From assembly GCF_005885815.1 (NCBI RefSeq), contig NZ_CP040602.1, forward strand, positions 1,255,630 to 1,319,629: a stretch of DNA of 64,000 nt. The letters are read 5' to 3'. The DNA is from Thiomicrorhabdus sediminis (lineage in GTDB: Bacteria > Pseudomonadota > Gammaproteobacteria > Thiomicrospirales > Thiomicrospiraceae). The notes under the pieces are model-generated. The model ran no database searches and had not been told where the DNA came from. It was given only the letters and a program-made list of their open reading frames with translations. Below are positions 17,908 to 27,806 of the stretch, in pieces. Made by a program: the position numbers and the translations under genes. Numbering within the stretch: the first letter of the stretch is position 1; the number at the start of each line of letters is the position of its first letter.

Positions 17908-20199
17908 TTAGAATCCCGCACCTAAAGTAAACTGGAAGTTTTGCAACTGGTCATCTTCCTTGGTGGCAACCGCCCTAGCCAAACTGAATGTCAAAGGACC
18001 CACCGGTGTAATCCAAGAAACCCCTAATCCAACCGCTGCACGTAATTCAGCCAAGTCAACCGCATCGAAATCGGTATAAACATTACCAAAATCAAAGAAC
18101 ATGGTAATACGCGCATTGCTTGAATCTTCAATCAAAGGTACTGGTGAAACGATACCGACCGTACCGTTAAACTTAACGGCACCACCGGCAGGACTTGAAC
18201 TGCCGTCTGTCGCATAATCAAACTGCGGCCCTAATGAGTTCGGTTCAAAGCCGCGCACCGAGCCGATACCACCGGCATAAAAGCGCTCGAAGAACGGTAA
18301 TTCGGTCAACTCACCGTAACCATCACCGAACGCCAATCCTGTTTTCAACTGTAAGGTAAAGTTTTCACTGATCGGTGTAAACCAGCTTTCACTGGCATAA
18401 ACCTTATAAAAAGGCGCATCCGTGGTTGCAGGAATCGCCGCCTCTAAAGACAGGCTGGTCTTATGACCTTCTGTCGGGAAGTAAAACGCATTGGTCGAGT
18501 TGTGATTCCAACCCATTGTAAACAAGACTGCGCTATTACTCTTGCCGTTTTGGGCGACATAATCATTACAATAGGTAAATGTATTTGCGCAGACCAAATC
18601 CTGATTATCGAATTTCAAACCATAGTTCAGAGAATCGGTTTCACTGATCGGATAACCCAATGAGGTGCGTACACCAAGGTTATTGGTGGTGTAGTCGGCC
18701 ACATCCAATTCTGTCGCATCGATTTCACTGTAATAGAAACCGACCCCTAGACTCACACCATCTTCGGTAAAGTAAGGATTGGTTACGCCGATATCGGCGG
18801 TTTTTCTTGCCGCACTACTGGCAACTTTAAAATCAAGCTGGTGACCGCTACCGATAAAGTTACGTTCCGATACACCGACGTTGAAACTGGCTCCATCAAC
18901 CTGAGAATAACCGATACCGGCGGTAAATGAACCGGTCGGCTGCTCTTCGACCTTAACGATCAAGTCAACTTGATCTTCCGAGACACGCTCGGTCTGAACA
19001 TCCGATGTCAGGAAGAACCCTAAACGTTGAATTCGCTCTTTAGACTGACGAACCGATTTCAAAGAATATGGCGCGCTTTCCATTTGACGCATTTCACGAC
19101 GAATAACATGATCACGCGTTCGTGTATTGCCTTCTATTTCGATACGACGAATATAAACACGCTTTTTCGGCTCGACTTTAAAATTCAGGCTAATGGTATT
19201 GTTTTCACGGTCAATCAAAGTTTCAGGAGCGACTTCCGCAAAAGCATAGCCCTCTTCACTTAAACGATCACGTATTTTATTCACGGCATCAATAATTTTG
19301 CTACGAGAGAAGATATCACCTGCTTTGACATCGACCAATTGCTCGACTTCATCACGACCGATGATTAATTCACCAATATAATCAACCTGATCAATTTTAA
19401 ACTGAGCACCCTCGGTCATATTGATAGTGGTGAACACCTTGGTCTGGTCGGCGGAAATACTCACTTGAGATGAGCGTACTTTAAAATCGGCATAACCGTT
19501 ATCCATATAGAAGGATTTAATGGTTTCAATATCGGCTTCCATTTTCGGTTTGGAATATTTATCGTCGCCACCTTCTTCCATCTGCATCTTGGCTTTAAGG
19601 CGATCATCGCTGTAAATATTGTTACCTACCAGGTTGATACGACCAATGGTTGCTGGCTCACCTTCATTAATCACTACCTTGATAGCGACACGGTCACGAT
19701 CCATTTCCGAGGTTTGAATATCGATACTGGCCGCATAGTACCCCTGGTTCTGATAACGTCGTTTCAGATCGACAATAACCTGATCCAGTTGCGCATTGTT
19801 ATAGACTCGACCTTTTTTCAACCCGATGGTATCCAAGGCGGTTGTTAAGGCTTCGGTTTCTATAAGCTCATTGCCCTCAAAAGTGATCTCGGCAATAGAC
19901 GGCCGCTCGACAACCTTAACAATCAAGGTGCCATTAGCACCTTCAAAAAGCGCGACGTCCTGGAAAAAACCGGTTTTATACAAACGCTGAATACTATCTT
20001 GAATCGCTTGCGCATCAAGATCGGAGCCTTTATTGACATTAAGATAACTGGTGACGGTTTCTTGACCGATTTTTTTAGCACCCTCAACCTTTATCTGATT
20101 GACGGTAAAAGCATTTGCGATGGCTGGGGTAAATAAAATTGAAGTGATAGCTGCTGATAAGACTTTATTCTTAAATGTTTGCTGCGACATATTAACCAT
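17908..20199 (-). CDS. bamA: Outer-membrane assembly factor BamA
   Basis: BamA is the core of the BAM complex, which inserts beta-barrel proteins into the outer membrane. The 763-residue precursor has a signal peptide ending near ANAF (about residue 30), five POTRA domains (about 30-430) and a 16-strand barrel. The barrel carries the conserved loop 6 motif in VRGFEPNSLGP, and the protein ends in the aromatic GAGF. The start overlaps the end of rseP by 8 bases, indicating coupling. The rseP-bamA-skp-lpxD order is conserved among gammaproteobacteria. Confidence 0.97.
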   Translation of the reverse strand: MVNMSQQTFKNKVLSAAITSILFTPAIANAFTVNQIKVEGAKKIGQETVTSYLNVNKGSDLDAQAIQDSIQRLYKTGFFQDVALFEGANGTLIVKVVERPSIAEITFEGNELIETEALTTALDTIGLKKGRVYNNAQLDQVIVDLKRRYQNQGYYAASIDIQTSEMDRDRVAIKVVINEGEPATIGRINLVGNNIYSDDRLKAKMQMEEGGDDKYSKPKMEADIETIKSFYMDNGYADFKVRSSQVSISADQTKVFTTINMTEGAQFKIDQVDYIGELIIGRDEVEQLVDVKAGDIFSRSKIIDAVNKIRDRLSEEGYAFAEVAPETLIDRENNTISLNFKVEPKKRVYIRRIEIEGNTRTRDHVIRREMRQMESAPYSLKSVRQSKERIQRLGFFLTSDVQTERVSEDQVDLIVKVEEQPTGSFTAGIGYSQVDGASFNVGVSERNFIGSGHQLDFKVASSAARKTADIGVTNPYFTEDGVSLGVGFYYSEIDATELDVADYTTNNLGVRTSLGYPISETDSLNYGLKFDNQDLVCANTFTYCNDYVAQNGKSNSAVLFTMGWNHNSTNAFYFPTEGHKTSLSLEAAIPATTDAPFYKVYASESWFTPISENFTLQLKTGLAFGDGYGELTELPFFERFYAGGIGSVRGFEPNSLGPQFDYATDGSSSPAGGAVKFNGTVGIVSPVPLIEDSSNARITMFFDFGNVYTDFDAVDLAELRAAVGLGVSWITPVGPLTFSLARAVATKEDDQLQNFQFTLGAGF

Positions 20200-21604
20200 G
20201 AGATATTCTTATAAAATCGTTAAACAAAGCAAGCAATGTGAGTCCAGCAATTAATGCCATCCCAATCATTTGCCCCACAATCATAAAACGTTCACTCACC
20301 GGTGAACCTTTTATTATTTCGATGAAGTAATACACTAGGTGCCCTCCATCCAGCATTGGAATCGGCAATAAATTCAAGATCCCAATACTTAAACTCAATA
20401 ACCCAAGAAGACTTAAAAAAGAGATCAACCCGGACTGTAGAGCTTGTCCTGAAAACTGCGCGATACTGATCGGACCCGATAAGTTATCGGTACTTACCTC
20501 ACCGATCAACATGCGTTGAATCATGACCAGACTCATTTGCACCAGTTCTACAGAACGCTGATAACCTTTATCCAAGGCATCAAGAAAACCGAAACGTATC
20601 ACTGTCGAATATTCTTGCAACACCAAGGGGTCAACATAAACCCCTAGGCCAATGACACCAATCCGTTTACCGTCAGGCAGGCTTTTACTGCCAACTATAA
20701 GTTTTTTTTCCAGCTCTACCCCGTCACGCAAAACCGAAAGCGTTATCAGTGAATTTGCGGACGACTGCACTACTTTAACAAAATCCTGCCAAGAAGAAAC
20801 AGGCTTTTCATCAATTGCGAGGATTTTATCGCCGCTTTGAACCCCGGCTTTTGCTGCCGGGCCATCGGATACAACCTGATCTACAACGGCAGGCATATCA
20901 GGACGTGCCGGTTTGAAGCCCAATATCGATAGCCAATTTTGCTTAGGTTGATTGATATCCAGCTTTGCTAGAGGTAATTGAAGCGTGATCAACGAATCCG
21001 GCAGGTCATTTTGCAAAGTAACCGTAACCGTTTTTTGATTCAAAGCCAAAGCTTGTAATAGCTGCTGCTGAACTTGCTGCCAAGATTGCGTGTCTTGCTG
21101 GTTAACGGTCACCAACTGCCAAGGTTGGTTGGCTTGCGCCAATAAGTTGAAACGCTCGATTGAGTAACCTGCATCTGCCACAGAAAGCGCTAAGGGCGTC
21201 TGTTCATCCACAGACGCAATTAAAGGTTTAAAGCCACTAACGCCGATCATAAACATGGCGGCAAACACCCACCAAGCAAGCAATAAATTAATGAGAGGAC
21301 CCGCGGCAACTATGGCAATACGTTTATAGACATTTTGACGATTGAAAGCGCGTGCCAAATCTTCTGCGGCGACAGGCGCTTCTCTTTCATCGGCAAATTT
21401 GACGTAACCGCCAAGAGGAATTTGCGCTATAACAAACTCGGTTTCACCTCGCTGCCATGAATAGATAGGTTTACCGAAACCGACCGAAAAGCGTAACACC
21501 TTAACATTGAACCAACGTCCAACCTGATAATGCCCCCACTCATGGATGGTAACAATAATCGCCATTACCACCACAAATCCCAATACAGACCAAAATATAT
21601 CCAA
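20192..21604 (-). CDS. rseP: Site-2 zinc metalloprotease RseP
   Basis: RseP cuts membrane-bound RseA in the envelope-stress cascade and clears remnant signal peptides. It has 470 residues. The zinc motif HEWGH is at residues 21-25 in the first membrane helix, and the second ligand motif LDGGH is near residue 420. Two PDZ domains lie between, the second one recognisable from GPAAKAGVQSGDKILAIDEKPV. Hydrophobic segments occur at about 5-25, 100-120, 395-415 and 445-465. Upstream lies cdsA with a 51-base gap; dxr, often found exactly there, is missing. Confidence 0.95.
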   Translation of the reverse strand: MDIFWSVLGFVVVMAIIVTIHEWGHYQVGRWFNVKVLRFSVGFGKPIYSWQRGETEFVIAQIPLGGYVKFADEREAPVAAEDLARAFNRQNVYKRIAIVAAGPLINLLLAWWVFAAMFMIGVSGFKPLIASVDEQTPLALSVADAGYSIERFNLLAQANQPWQLVTVNQQDTQSWQQVQQQLLQALALNQKTVTVTLQNDLPDSLITLQLPLAKLDINQPKQNWLSILGFKPARPDMPAVVDQVVSDGPAAKAGVQSGDKILAIDEKPVSSWQDFVKVVQSSANSLITLSVLRDGVELEKKLIVGSKSLPDGKRIGVIGLGVYVDPLVLQEYSTVIRFGFLDALDKGYQRSVELVQMSLVMIQRMLIGEVSTDNLSGPISIAQFSGQALQSGLISFLSLLGLLSLSIGILNLLPIPMLDGGHLVYYFIEIIKGSPVSERFMIVGQMIGMALIAGLTLLALFNDFIRISHG

Positions 21605-21655
21605 TTGAACCTCTTTTAGGACTTAATCAGCAAAATAGACTAGCTGCCGCAGCTA

Positions 21656-22462
21656 TTACAAAAAAGCGAGCCAGGCGAGATAAAATAACGGCACCGCCAC
21701 CAATAGGCTGTCAATACGATCCAACACACCGCCATGTCCGGGCAAAATTTTGCCACTGTCTTTTAAACCGACCTGACGCTTCAACACACTCTCAAACAGG
21801 TCACCGAAAACAGAGTACACCGCAATTAAAGTTAACAACAAGGCAAAAATCAGCAGAGACACAAATCCGTTTGAGACAAACATCAATGCGACCAATAAAG
21901 CACCGCCAAAACTCACCAGAGCACCACCATAGACGCCCTGCCAGGTCTTACCAGGACTCACATGGACAGCCAACTTATCCTTACCGAATTTTCGGCCACT
22001 GAAATAAGCGCCGCTATCCATCAACCAAATAAGAGCCAACGTTGATAACAATGCCAAACCACCGAATTCAGCGCGGAATTTAGTCATCGTCACAACAAAC
22101 GGTACTATCAATAATACGCCGACAAACAACAACAAGAGCATCGACTGAATACCCGCTGCACCGTGACTACGTTGGTAACGAGTCACCACTGCGACCACAA
22201 AAACAAGCTGTAAGGCCAATGCAAAAAGCAGTATGTCGTCCGCTAATTGCAGGGTCGCAAAATTCGCGATTAAGGTCACAATCATGGCATAGGTAGCACG
22301 TAAAGCCTGAGCATCGATGCGAGCAAATCCAGCCCATTCCCAAGCGGCAATAAAACCGACTGCTAATAATAAGCCATGCCACACCGACTGACTGGTAAAA
22401 AATAGACCCCAAACCGACAACGCCACCAAAACGATGGCGGTCAATACTCTCTGCTTTAACAC
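21656..22462 (-). CDS. cdsA: Phosphatidate cytidylyltransferase CdsA
   Basis: CdsA makes CDP-diacylglycerol from phosphatidate and CTP in the inner membrane, the branch point of phospholipid synthesis. The 268-residue protein has about eight hydrophobic segments. It carries the family signatures SPGKTWQG and, near the C-terminus, GDLFESVLKR...KDSGKILPGHGGVLDRIDS (interrupted here for brevity). Its start overlaps the uppS end by 7 bases. Confidence 0.95.
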   Translation of the reverse strand: MLKQRVLTAIVLVALSVWGLFFTSQSVWHGLLLAVGFIAAWEWAGFARIDAQALRATYAMIVTLIANFATLQLADDILLFALALQLVFVVAVVTRYQRSHGAAGIQSMLLLLFVGVLLIVPFVVTMTKFRAEFGGLALLSTLALIWLMDSGAYFSGRKFGKDKLAVHVSPGKTWQGVYGGALVSFGGALLVALMFVSNGFVSLLIFALLLTLIAVYSVFGDLFESVLKRQVGLKDSGKILPGHGGVLDRIDSLLVAVPLFYLAWLAFL

Positions 22463-23196
22463 TTAGATACCTGCTCGCTGGTCTTACCAAAACGGCGTTC
22501 GCGCTTGGCAAATGAGGCGATCGCCTCATCCAGCTGTTTTTCTGAAAAATCCGGCCATAATACGTCGCTGAAATAGAGCTCTGCATAAGCACTCTGCCAG
22601 ATTAAAAAATTACTGATTCGTTGCTCACCACCGGTACGGATAAGCAAATCGGGAGATGCGATGTCGCTTAAAGCAACATACTGATTGAGCTCCTCTTCAC
22701 TTAAAGACTCAACACTCTTATTCGGATTGGCTTTCTGCCAGGCCTGTACCGCACGGACAATATCGGCACGACCACCATAATTAGCGGCAATGGTTAATAC
22801 CAGACCGGTATTATTCTCGGTCAGTTTTTCAGCTTTCGCTATATGTTCTTGAATCGACTCATTAAAAGCGGTTTTGTCACCAATAACACGCAACTGGACA
22901 TTATTGTCATGCAGCTTGCCTACCTCTTTTTGCAAGGCATTTAAAAACAACTCCATTAGTTTATTGACCTCTTCCGGAGGACGTTTCCAGTTTTCCGTGC
23001 TAAAGGCGAATAGCGTCAAAGCTTCAATACCACGTTTGGCGCACCCCATCACAACCTTTCGAACCGCACTAGCCCCTTTTTGATGACCGACAAAACGCGG
23101 CATAAAACGGTTTTTCGCCCAACGACCATTGCCATCCATAATAATGGCGATGTGCTTAGGCTGAGATAAAACAGATTGCTGAGATGAACTGGTCAA
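22456..23196 (-). CDS. uppS: Undecaprenyl diphosphate synthase
   Basis: UppS builds the C55 lipid carrier for peptidoglycan and O-antigen by cis-prenyl transfer. The first signature HIAIIMDGNGRWAK and the later GGRADIVRA and LIRTGGEQRISNFLIWQ motifs are all present. No ATG is near the beginning: the frame opens at GTG 23202 or TTG 23196. GGAG lies five bases before the TTG but overlaps the GTG too closely, so I favour TTG at 23196 (246 residues). A terminator separates it from frr, so it probably starts a new transcription unit. Confidence 0.93.
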   Translation of the reverse strand: MTSSSQQSVLSQPKHIAIIMDGNGRWAKNRFMPRFVGHQKGASAVRKVVMGCAKRGIEALTLFAFSTENWKRPPEEVNKLMELFLNALQKEVGKLHDNNVQLRVIGDKTAFNESIQEHIAKAEKLTENNTGLVLTIAANYGGRADIVRAVQAWQKANPNKSVESLSEEELNQYVALSDIASPDLLIRTGGEQRISNFLIWQSAYAELYFSDVLWPDFSEKQLDEAIASFAKRERRFGKTSEQVSKC

Positions 23197-23218
23197 AACC
23201 ACTCCGAGGATATACCAA

Positions 23219-23252
23219 TAAAAAAGGCCTTAGAGCAAATTACTCTGAAGGC
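23219..23252 (-). terminator. Terminator/attenuator between frr and uppS
   Basis: On the minus strand, GGCCTT and AAGGCC with inner AGAG/CTCT form a 10-bp stem with one bulge and a 7-base loop (23226-23252). A run of T residues follows (23225-23220). It ends only about 20 bases before the uppS start. Confidence 0.75.
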
Positions 23253-23366
23253 CCATTATGCATTTAACGATGCTAACAAACCGACTAAATCCGGTTAATT
23301 ATGCCGCAAATGCGCACAAATATCGACCCAAAATTCGCCTTATCAAGGCTGAGTCGCCAATCAGGC

Positions 23367-23924
23367 TTAAACTTCCATCAAAGCCTTTTCTTTGGTAGCA
23401 AGCATATCATCTACCTGCCCAGTCGCTTCATCTGTGATCTTTTGAATCTGATCTTCCGCACGACGCGCTTCATCTTCAGTGATCTCTTTATCTTTCAGTA
23501 GATCCTTAACATCGCCATTAGCATCACGACGCACATTACGAATGGCCACACGCGCCGTTTCCGCTTCGGCACGAGCAACCTTGGTCAAATCGCGGCGACG
23601 CTCTTCAGTTAACGGTGGCATAGGAATGCGCATCAAATTACCGACTGTCACCGGGTTAATACCCAAATCCGACATCATAATCGCCTTTTCAACCTTGGCA
23701 ACCATTGGCTGCTCCCATGGTTGAACCGTCAAAGTACGTGCATCTTCAACGTTGATATTGGCCACCTGACTGATCGGCACTTCAGAACCGTAATACTCAA
23801 CATAAACCGCATCTAAGATACTTGGGTGAGCTCGGCCGGTACGAATCTTGGCAAAGTTAGACTCTAAATTTTCCACCGATTTCTGCATACGGCTTTTTGC
23901 ATCTGCTTGAATTTCGTTCAACAT
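23367..23924 (-). CDS. frr: Ribosome recycling factor
   Basis: RRF works with EF-G to split post-termination ribosomes. The 185-residue length and the sequence are classical: [30 protein letters not shown] [10 protein letters not shown], and the helical tail [19 protein letters not shown]. It starts 3 bases after the pyrH stop, in the conserved pyrH-frr pair. A terminator follows before uppS. Confidence 0.97.
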   Translation of the reverse strand: MLNEIQADAKSRMQKSVENLESNFAKIRTGRAHPSILDAVYVEYYGSEVPISQVANINVEDARTLTVQPWEQPMVAKVEKAIMMSDLGINPVTVGNLMRIPMPPLTEERRRDLTKVARAEAETARVAIRNVRRDANGDVKDLLKDKEITEDEARRAEDQIQKITDEATGQVDDMLATKEKALMEV

Positions 23925-23926
23925 TT

Positions 23927-24646
23927 TTATTCTCCCTCACCCACCAAGGTGCCTTCATCTTCACCTTTAACAATACGGATAACCGCATTATCTTTAAACA
24001 TATCAAATACACGAATTGGCATCTTATGATCACGACACAAGACAAAAGCCGTCATATCCATAACCTGCAAATTCTTTTGAATTACTTCATCATAAGAAAG
24101 CGACTGGTAACGCGTTGCACTGGAATCCTTTACCGGATCCGCGGTATAGATGCCGTCAACCTTAGTCGCCTTCAGAACGATATCTGCACCGATCTCGATA
24201 CCGCGCAATGCCGCAGCAGTATCCGTAGTGAAAAACGGGCTACCGGTTCCCGCAGCAAATACCAAAACTTCGCCACTGGCCAGCTGTTTTTTCACCACAT
24301 TGGCATTGAATCCGGTAGACACACCTTCAATCGACATGGCTGATAATACCTGAGACTTCATTCCGTGCGATTCAATCACATCGCGCAATGCCAAGGCATT
24401 GATAACGGTTGCCATCATCCCCATATGATCGCCGGTCGTGCGCTGAATACCGGAGTTTTGGATTTGTGCGCCACGGAAAATATTACCACCGCCAACGACG
24501 ATACCGACTTCAACTCCTAAGTCACGCAATGCCTTAACCTGTGAAACCACACTATTTAACGTGTCTGCATCAAGGCCAAAATCGTTCGGCCCCATCAGAG
24601 CCTCACCACTAAACTTTAACAATATACGCTTATACTTAAGAGCCAT
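23927..24646 (-). CDS. pyrH: UMP kinase
   Basis: Bacterial UMP kinase of the amino-acid-kinase fold, converting UMP to UDP. The 239-residue protein starts [15 protein letters not shown] and carries [18 protein letters not shown] and the C-terminal nucleotide site [12 protein letters not shown] terminator-like hairpin lies between it and the upstream tsf. pyrG at the left edge uses the downstream product of this pathway. Confidence 0.97.
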   Translation of the reverse strand: MALKYKRILLKFSGEALMGPNDFGLDADTLNSVVSQVKALRDLGVEVGIVVGGGNIFRGAQIQNSGIQRTTGDHMGMMATVINALALRDVIESHGMKSQVLSAMSIEGVSTGFNANVVKKQLASGEVLVFAAGTGSPFFTTDTAAALRGIEIGADIVLKATKVDGIYTADPVKDSSATRYQSLSYDEVIQKNLQVMDMTAFVLCRDHKMPIRVFDMFKDNAVIRIVKGEDEGTLVGEGE

Positions 24647-24777
24647 TCCTATTCCTTAGGTTTTCTTTAACGGGTTTTAGGCCGTATTATAGGCCTTAAA
24701 AAAAGTGTTTTGCTAGTTGATTAGCATTTTTCACAAGTTCAACTGGCAAAAAACTCTTATTGAAGAATTTTACATAC

Positions 24778-24823
24778 AAAAAAGCCACGGCTCCCCGCTT
24801 TACAACGGAGACACCATGGCTTT
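24778..24823 (-). terminator. Terminator downstream of tsf
   Basis: AAAGCCA and TGGCTTT arms (24781-24787 and 24817-24823) enclose an inner CTCC/GGAG pairing, and seven T residues follow on the minus strand. Transcription from rpsB-tsf would end here in part; pyrH starts 130 bases further on. Confidence 0.75.
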
Positions 24824-24838
24824 CAATCAAACAACAAA

Positions 24839-25723
24839 TTAACCTGTTACAGCTTTAGCCGCTAGCGCAACTTCGTCTGCGAAGTTAGTCTGTTCGATTT
24901 CGATACCTTCGCCTACTTCTAGACGAACAAACGATGCAACCGATGCACTGTTTGACTTAAGCAGTTTTTCAACAGTCTGATCAGGATCCTTAACGAAAGA
25001 CTGACCTAGTAGCGTAATTTCACCAACAAACTTACGCATACGACCCTCAATCATCTTCTCGATGATTTCCATTGGCTTACCAGAAGACTGAGCCTGTTCG
25101 ATTTGGAACGCACGCTCTTTCTCAACAACCGCAGGATCCAAGTCGTCAGCAGAAACCGCTGTAGGCTTAACCGCTGCAACATGCATAGCAACGTCACGGG
25201 CAAGTGCTTCGTCACCACCTGTCATATCGACAACAACACCGATTTTCTCACCGTGCTGGTACTGACCGATTTGACCACTTGTTTCAACAAGCTCAAGACG
25301 ACGCAACGCCATATTCTCACCGATTTTAGCAATCAATTCACGACGCGTTTCATCAACTGTTTTGCCCGAAGCCATGGTAGCGCCCATGATAGCGTCGATA
25401 TCTGTAGTGTTGTTTGCCAAAGCGATCGCGGCGATTTCATCTGCAAAGCTCTTGAACTCATCACCTTTGGCAACGAAGTCAGTTTCACAGTTTACTTCAG
25501 CGATAACCGCTTTTTTCTTGTCATCAGACACAGCGATAGCGATAACACCTTCTGCCGCAACACGACCAGCTTTCTTATCCGCACCAGCCATACCTTTTTT
25601 GCGTAGAAATTCAATCGCCGCATCCATATCACCGTCAGTTTCAGCCAACGCTTTTTTACAATCCATCATACCTGCGCTGGTAATCTCACGCAGTTCTTTA
25701 ACCATTGCTGCTGTAATAGCCAT
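24839..25723 (-). CDS. tsf: Translation elongation factor Ts
   Basis: EF-Ts exchanges GDP for GTP on EF-Tu. The N-terminal UBA-like domain holds LREITSAGMMDCKKAL, and the key TDFV motif lies in NCETDFVAKGDEF. The 294-residue length is normal. It follows rpsB on the same strand as in nearly all bacteria, with a hairpin between the two that likely tunes their relative expression. Confidence 0.97.
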   Translation of the reverse strand: MAITAAMVKELREITSAGMMDCKKALAETDGDMDAAIEFLRKKGMAGADKKAGRVAAEGVIAIAVSDDKKKAVIAEVNCETDFVAKGDEFKSFADEIAAIALANNTTDIDAIMGATMASGKTVDETRRELIAKIGENMALRRLELVETSGQIGQYQHGEKIGVVVDMTGGDEALARDVAMHVAAVKPTAVSADDLDPAVVEKERAFQIEQAQSSGKPMEIIEKMIEGRMRKFVGEITLLGQSFVKDPDQTVEKLLKSNSASVASFVRLEVGEGIEIEQTNFADEVALAAKAVTG

Positions 25724-25754
25724 GTTAATACCCTCTATAGATTCTGTTAGGTTG

Positions 25755-25782
25755 AAAAAAAAACCGGCCTGTATTCAGGCCG
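25755..25782 (-). terminator. Intercistronic terminator between rpsB and tsf
   Basis: Perfect CGGCCT/AGGCCG stem (25765-25782) with a 6-base loop, followed on the minus strand by nine T residues. Partial termination between rpsB and tsf is known in E. coli, so this may be an attenuator rather than a full stop. Confidence 0.75.
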
Positions 25783-25793
25783 ATGTTTTTTAA

Positions 25794-26534
25794 TTACTCA
25801 GCGGCTTTGTCTTCCGCTTCAACGAAGTCATCACCTTCTACCGCAGTAGTGATAGTCGCCTTACCTTCGTTAATCGCATCAGCAGCAGCTGATAGGTATA
25901 GAGAGATCGCACGGATCGCATCATCGTTACCAGGGATAACATAATCAACATCACGTGGATCGTTGTTTGTATCAACAACACCGATAACTGGAATACCTAG
26001 ATTCTTCGCTTCTTTGATAGCGATAGACTCGTTACCTGTATCGATTACAAAGATCGCATCCGGCATAGCGCGCATATCTTTGATACCACCAAGAGAAAGT
26101 TCTAGCTTATCTTTCTGGCGTGTGTGAGTTAGCGCTTCACGCTTGGTGATCTTTTCAAAAGTACCATCCTGCTCCATCGCTTCAAGCTCTTTAAGACGCT
26201 TGATAGACTGCTTGATAGTTTTGAAGTTTGTCAACATACCACCCAACCAACGGTGGTTGATGTAAGGCATACCACAACGCTGCGCTTCTTGAGCAACTAG
26301 TTCACGAGCGGCCTTCTTAGTACCAACGAATAGCACCTTACCTTTGTTTGCAGCGATTGAACCCATAAAGTTCAATGCATCGTTAAAAAGAGGCTGAGTC
26401 TTTTCTAGGTTAACGATATGAATGTTGTTGCGAGCTCCGAAGATGTACTGAGACATCTTAGGGTTCCAATAACGAGTCTGGTGACCGAAGTGAACACCAG
26501 CTTCCAGCATTTGACGCATGGTTACTTTTGCCAT
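25794..26534 (-). CDS. rpsB: 30S ribosomal protein S2
   Basis: S2 belongs to the back of the 30S subunit. The protein starts [20 protein letters not shown] and carries [14 protein letters not shown] and [19 protein letters not shown], all diagnostic. I start at the ATG at 26534 (246 residues) because TTGGAGAA precedes it by about five bases and homology begins here; a frame-open extension upstream to 26570 is leader sequence. The acidic C-terminal tail is typical of gammaproteobacteria. Confidence 0.96.
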   Translation of the reverse strand: MAKVTMRQMLEAGVHFGHQTRYWNPKMSQYIFGARNNIHIVNLEKTQPLFNDALNFMGSIAANKGKVLFVGTKKAARELVAQEAQRCGMPYINHRWLGGMLTNFKTIKQSIKRLKELEAMEQDGTFEKITKREALTHTRQKDKLELSLGGIKDMRAMPDAIFVIDTGNESIAIKEAKNLGIPVIGVVDTNNDPRDVDYVIPGNDDAIRAISLYLSAAADAINEGKATITTAVEGDDFVEAEDKAAE

Positions 26535-26690
26535 GATTTTCTCCAATATTTGGGTTAAGCCTCCGTTCACCCATAATACGAACCTGACAACTCGATAAAC
26601 TCTCGTTTACAGTGTTTTCAGGCACCCCGTTTTATGTGTCGGTAAACGTGCGGATTTTCTGTTAAAATTCCTCTCATTCGAAAGGCGCGG
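26535..26690 (-). promoter_or_regulatory. rpsB mRNA leader, probable S2 autoregulatory region
   Basis: The transcript from the promoter at 26693-26721 has a leader of about 150 bases. It contains a 7-bp inverted repeat (CGTTTAC at 26604-26610, GTAAACG at 26642-26648) around a GC-rich loop. Long structured rpsB leaders bind S2 and repress rpsB-tsf in gammaproteobacteria. The regulatory role here is inferred from position and structure. Confidence 0.45.
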
Positions 26691-26692
26691 CA

Positions 26693-26721
26693 TTTATACC
26701 ACACTTCGGCAAAAGACACAA
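26693..26721 (-). promoter_or_regulatory. Sigma-70 promoter of rpsB-tsf
   Basis: On the minus strand TTGTGT (26721-26716) and TATAAA (26698-26693) are separated by 17 bases. The remaining part of the gap towards map (26722-26974) is AT-rich and should carry the map promoter, for which I see a TATAAG near 26840 but no good -35. Confidence 0.65.
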
Positions 26722-26974
26722 ATTATTCTGTATCTTTTTATGGCCTAACTACGGCTTAACGAAACGTAAATTGCTCAGACAAAGCGCTTTCGTTTTTGCA
26801 CAAAACGGCATTAACCTGAGCAAAACAGTACAATACCCATTATATAAGTTTTTATTTTAGCGTTATTTAGCATTTAATAAGCCGACAATGGATGTTAGTA
26901 TGCGGTTAAATTAACGCCCTGAATGCCAAAACACTCAGCCAATTAATATAAAAAACGGATGCAAAAAAGATTTT

Positions 26975-27763
26975 ATGGAAATCAAAATCAAAACTGCCGA
27001 AGAAATTGAAAAAATGCGCATTGCAGGCAAGCTTGCCGCAGATGTACTTGAGATGATTGAACCATATGTCAAACCCGGCATCAGCACCGGTGAACTCAAC
27101 CAGATCATGCATAAATACATCACCGAAGAACAGCAGGCTATTCCAGCCACCCTTAACTACCATGGTTTCCCGGCTTCTAGCTGCATTTCCATTAACCAAG
27201 TAGTTTGCCACGGTATCCCGGATGACAATAAAACCTTAAAAAAAGGTGATATTGTCAATATCGATGTAACCGTGATCAAAGACGGTTATCACGGTGACAC
27301 CAGCCGCATGTTTGAGCTTGAACCGGTTAAACCTTTTGCCAGCCGTTTATGCAATGTTGCTCGTGAATGTCTATGGTTAGGTATTGAACAGGTCAAGCCC
27401 AATGCGACACTTTACGATGTCGCAGCGGTGATCCAGCAACATGCCGAAAACAACAACTTTTCCGTTGTACGCGAATACTGTGGTCACGGTATTGGCGCGG
27501 AATTCCACGAACCGCCACAAGTATTGCATTACGCTGCCGAAGAATTAAAAGAGATTATTTTAAAACCGGGCATGGTTTTTACCATTGAACCGATGATCAA
27601 CCAAGGCAAGGCTCCGGTAAAACTGCTTGGCGACAATTGGACGGTGGTCACTAAAGACCGCAAACTGTCTGCACAGTGGGAGCACACCCTAATGGTCACC
27701 GAAACCGGTTATGAAATCTTCACCCTAAGAACCGGTGAACAGCCTTTTCTGCCTAAACAATAA
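26975..27763 (+). CDS. map: Methionine aminopeptidase, type I
   Basis: Map removes the initiator Met from nascent proteins. The five metal ligands of the pita-bread fold are all visible: Asp in VNIDVTVIKDGYHGDTSRM (two Asp), His in GHGIGAEFHEPP, Glu in FTIEPMI and Glu in QWEHTLMVT. At 262 residues it is the short class Ia form. It is divergent from rpsB and precedes glnD by 43 bases, the classical rpsB/map arrangement. Confidence 0.97.
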   Translation: MEIKIKTAEEIEKMRIAGKLAADVLEMIEPYVKPGISTGELNQIMHKYITEEQQAIPATLNYHGFPASSCISINQVVCHGIPDDNKTLKKGDIVNIDVTVIKDGYHGDTSRMFELEPVKPFASRLCNVARECLWLGIEQVKPNATLYDVAAVIQQHAENNNFSVVREYCGHGIGAEFHEPPQVLHYAAEELKEIILKPGMVFTIEPMINQGKAPVKLLGDNWTVVTKDRKLSAQWEHTLMVTETGYEIFTLRTGEQPFLPKQ

Positions 27764-27806
27764 GCTACCATAATTTAAACGCACAGATACAGGGCTAGGC
27801 AAAAGC

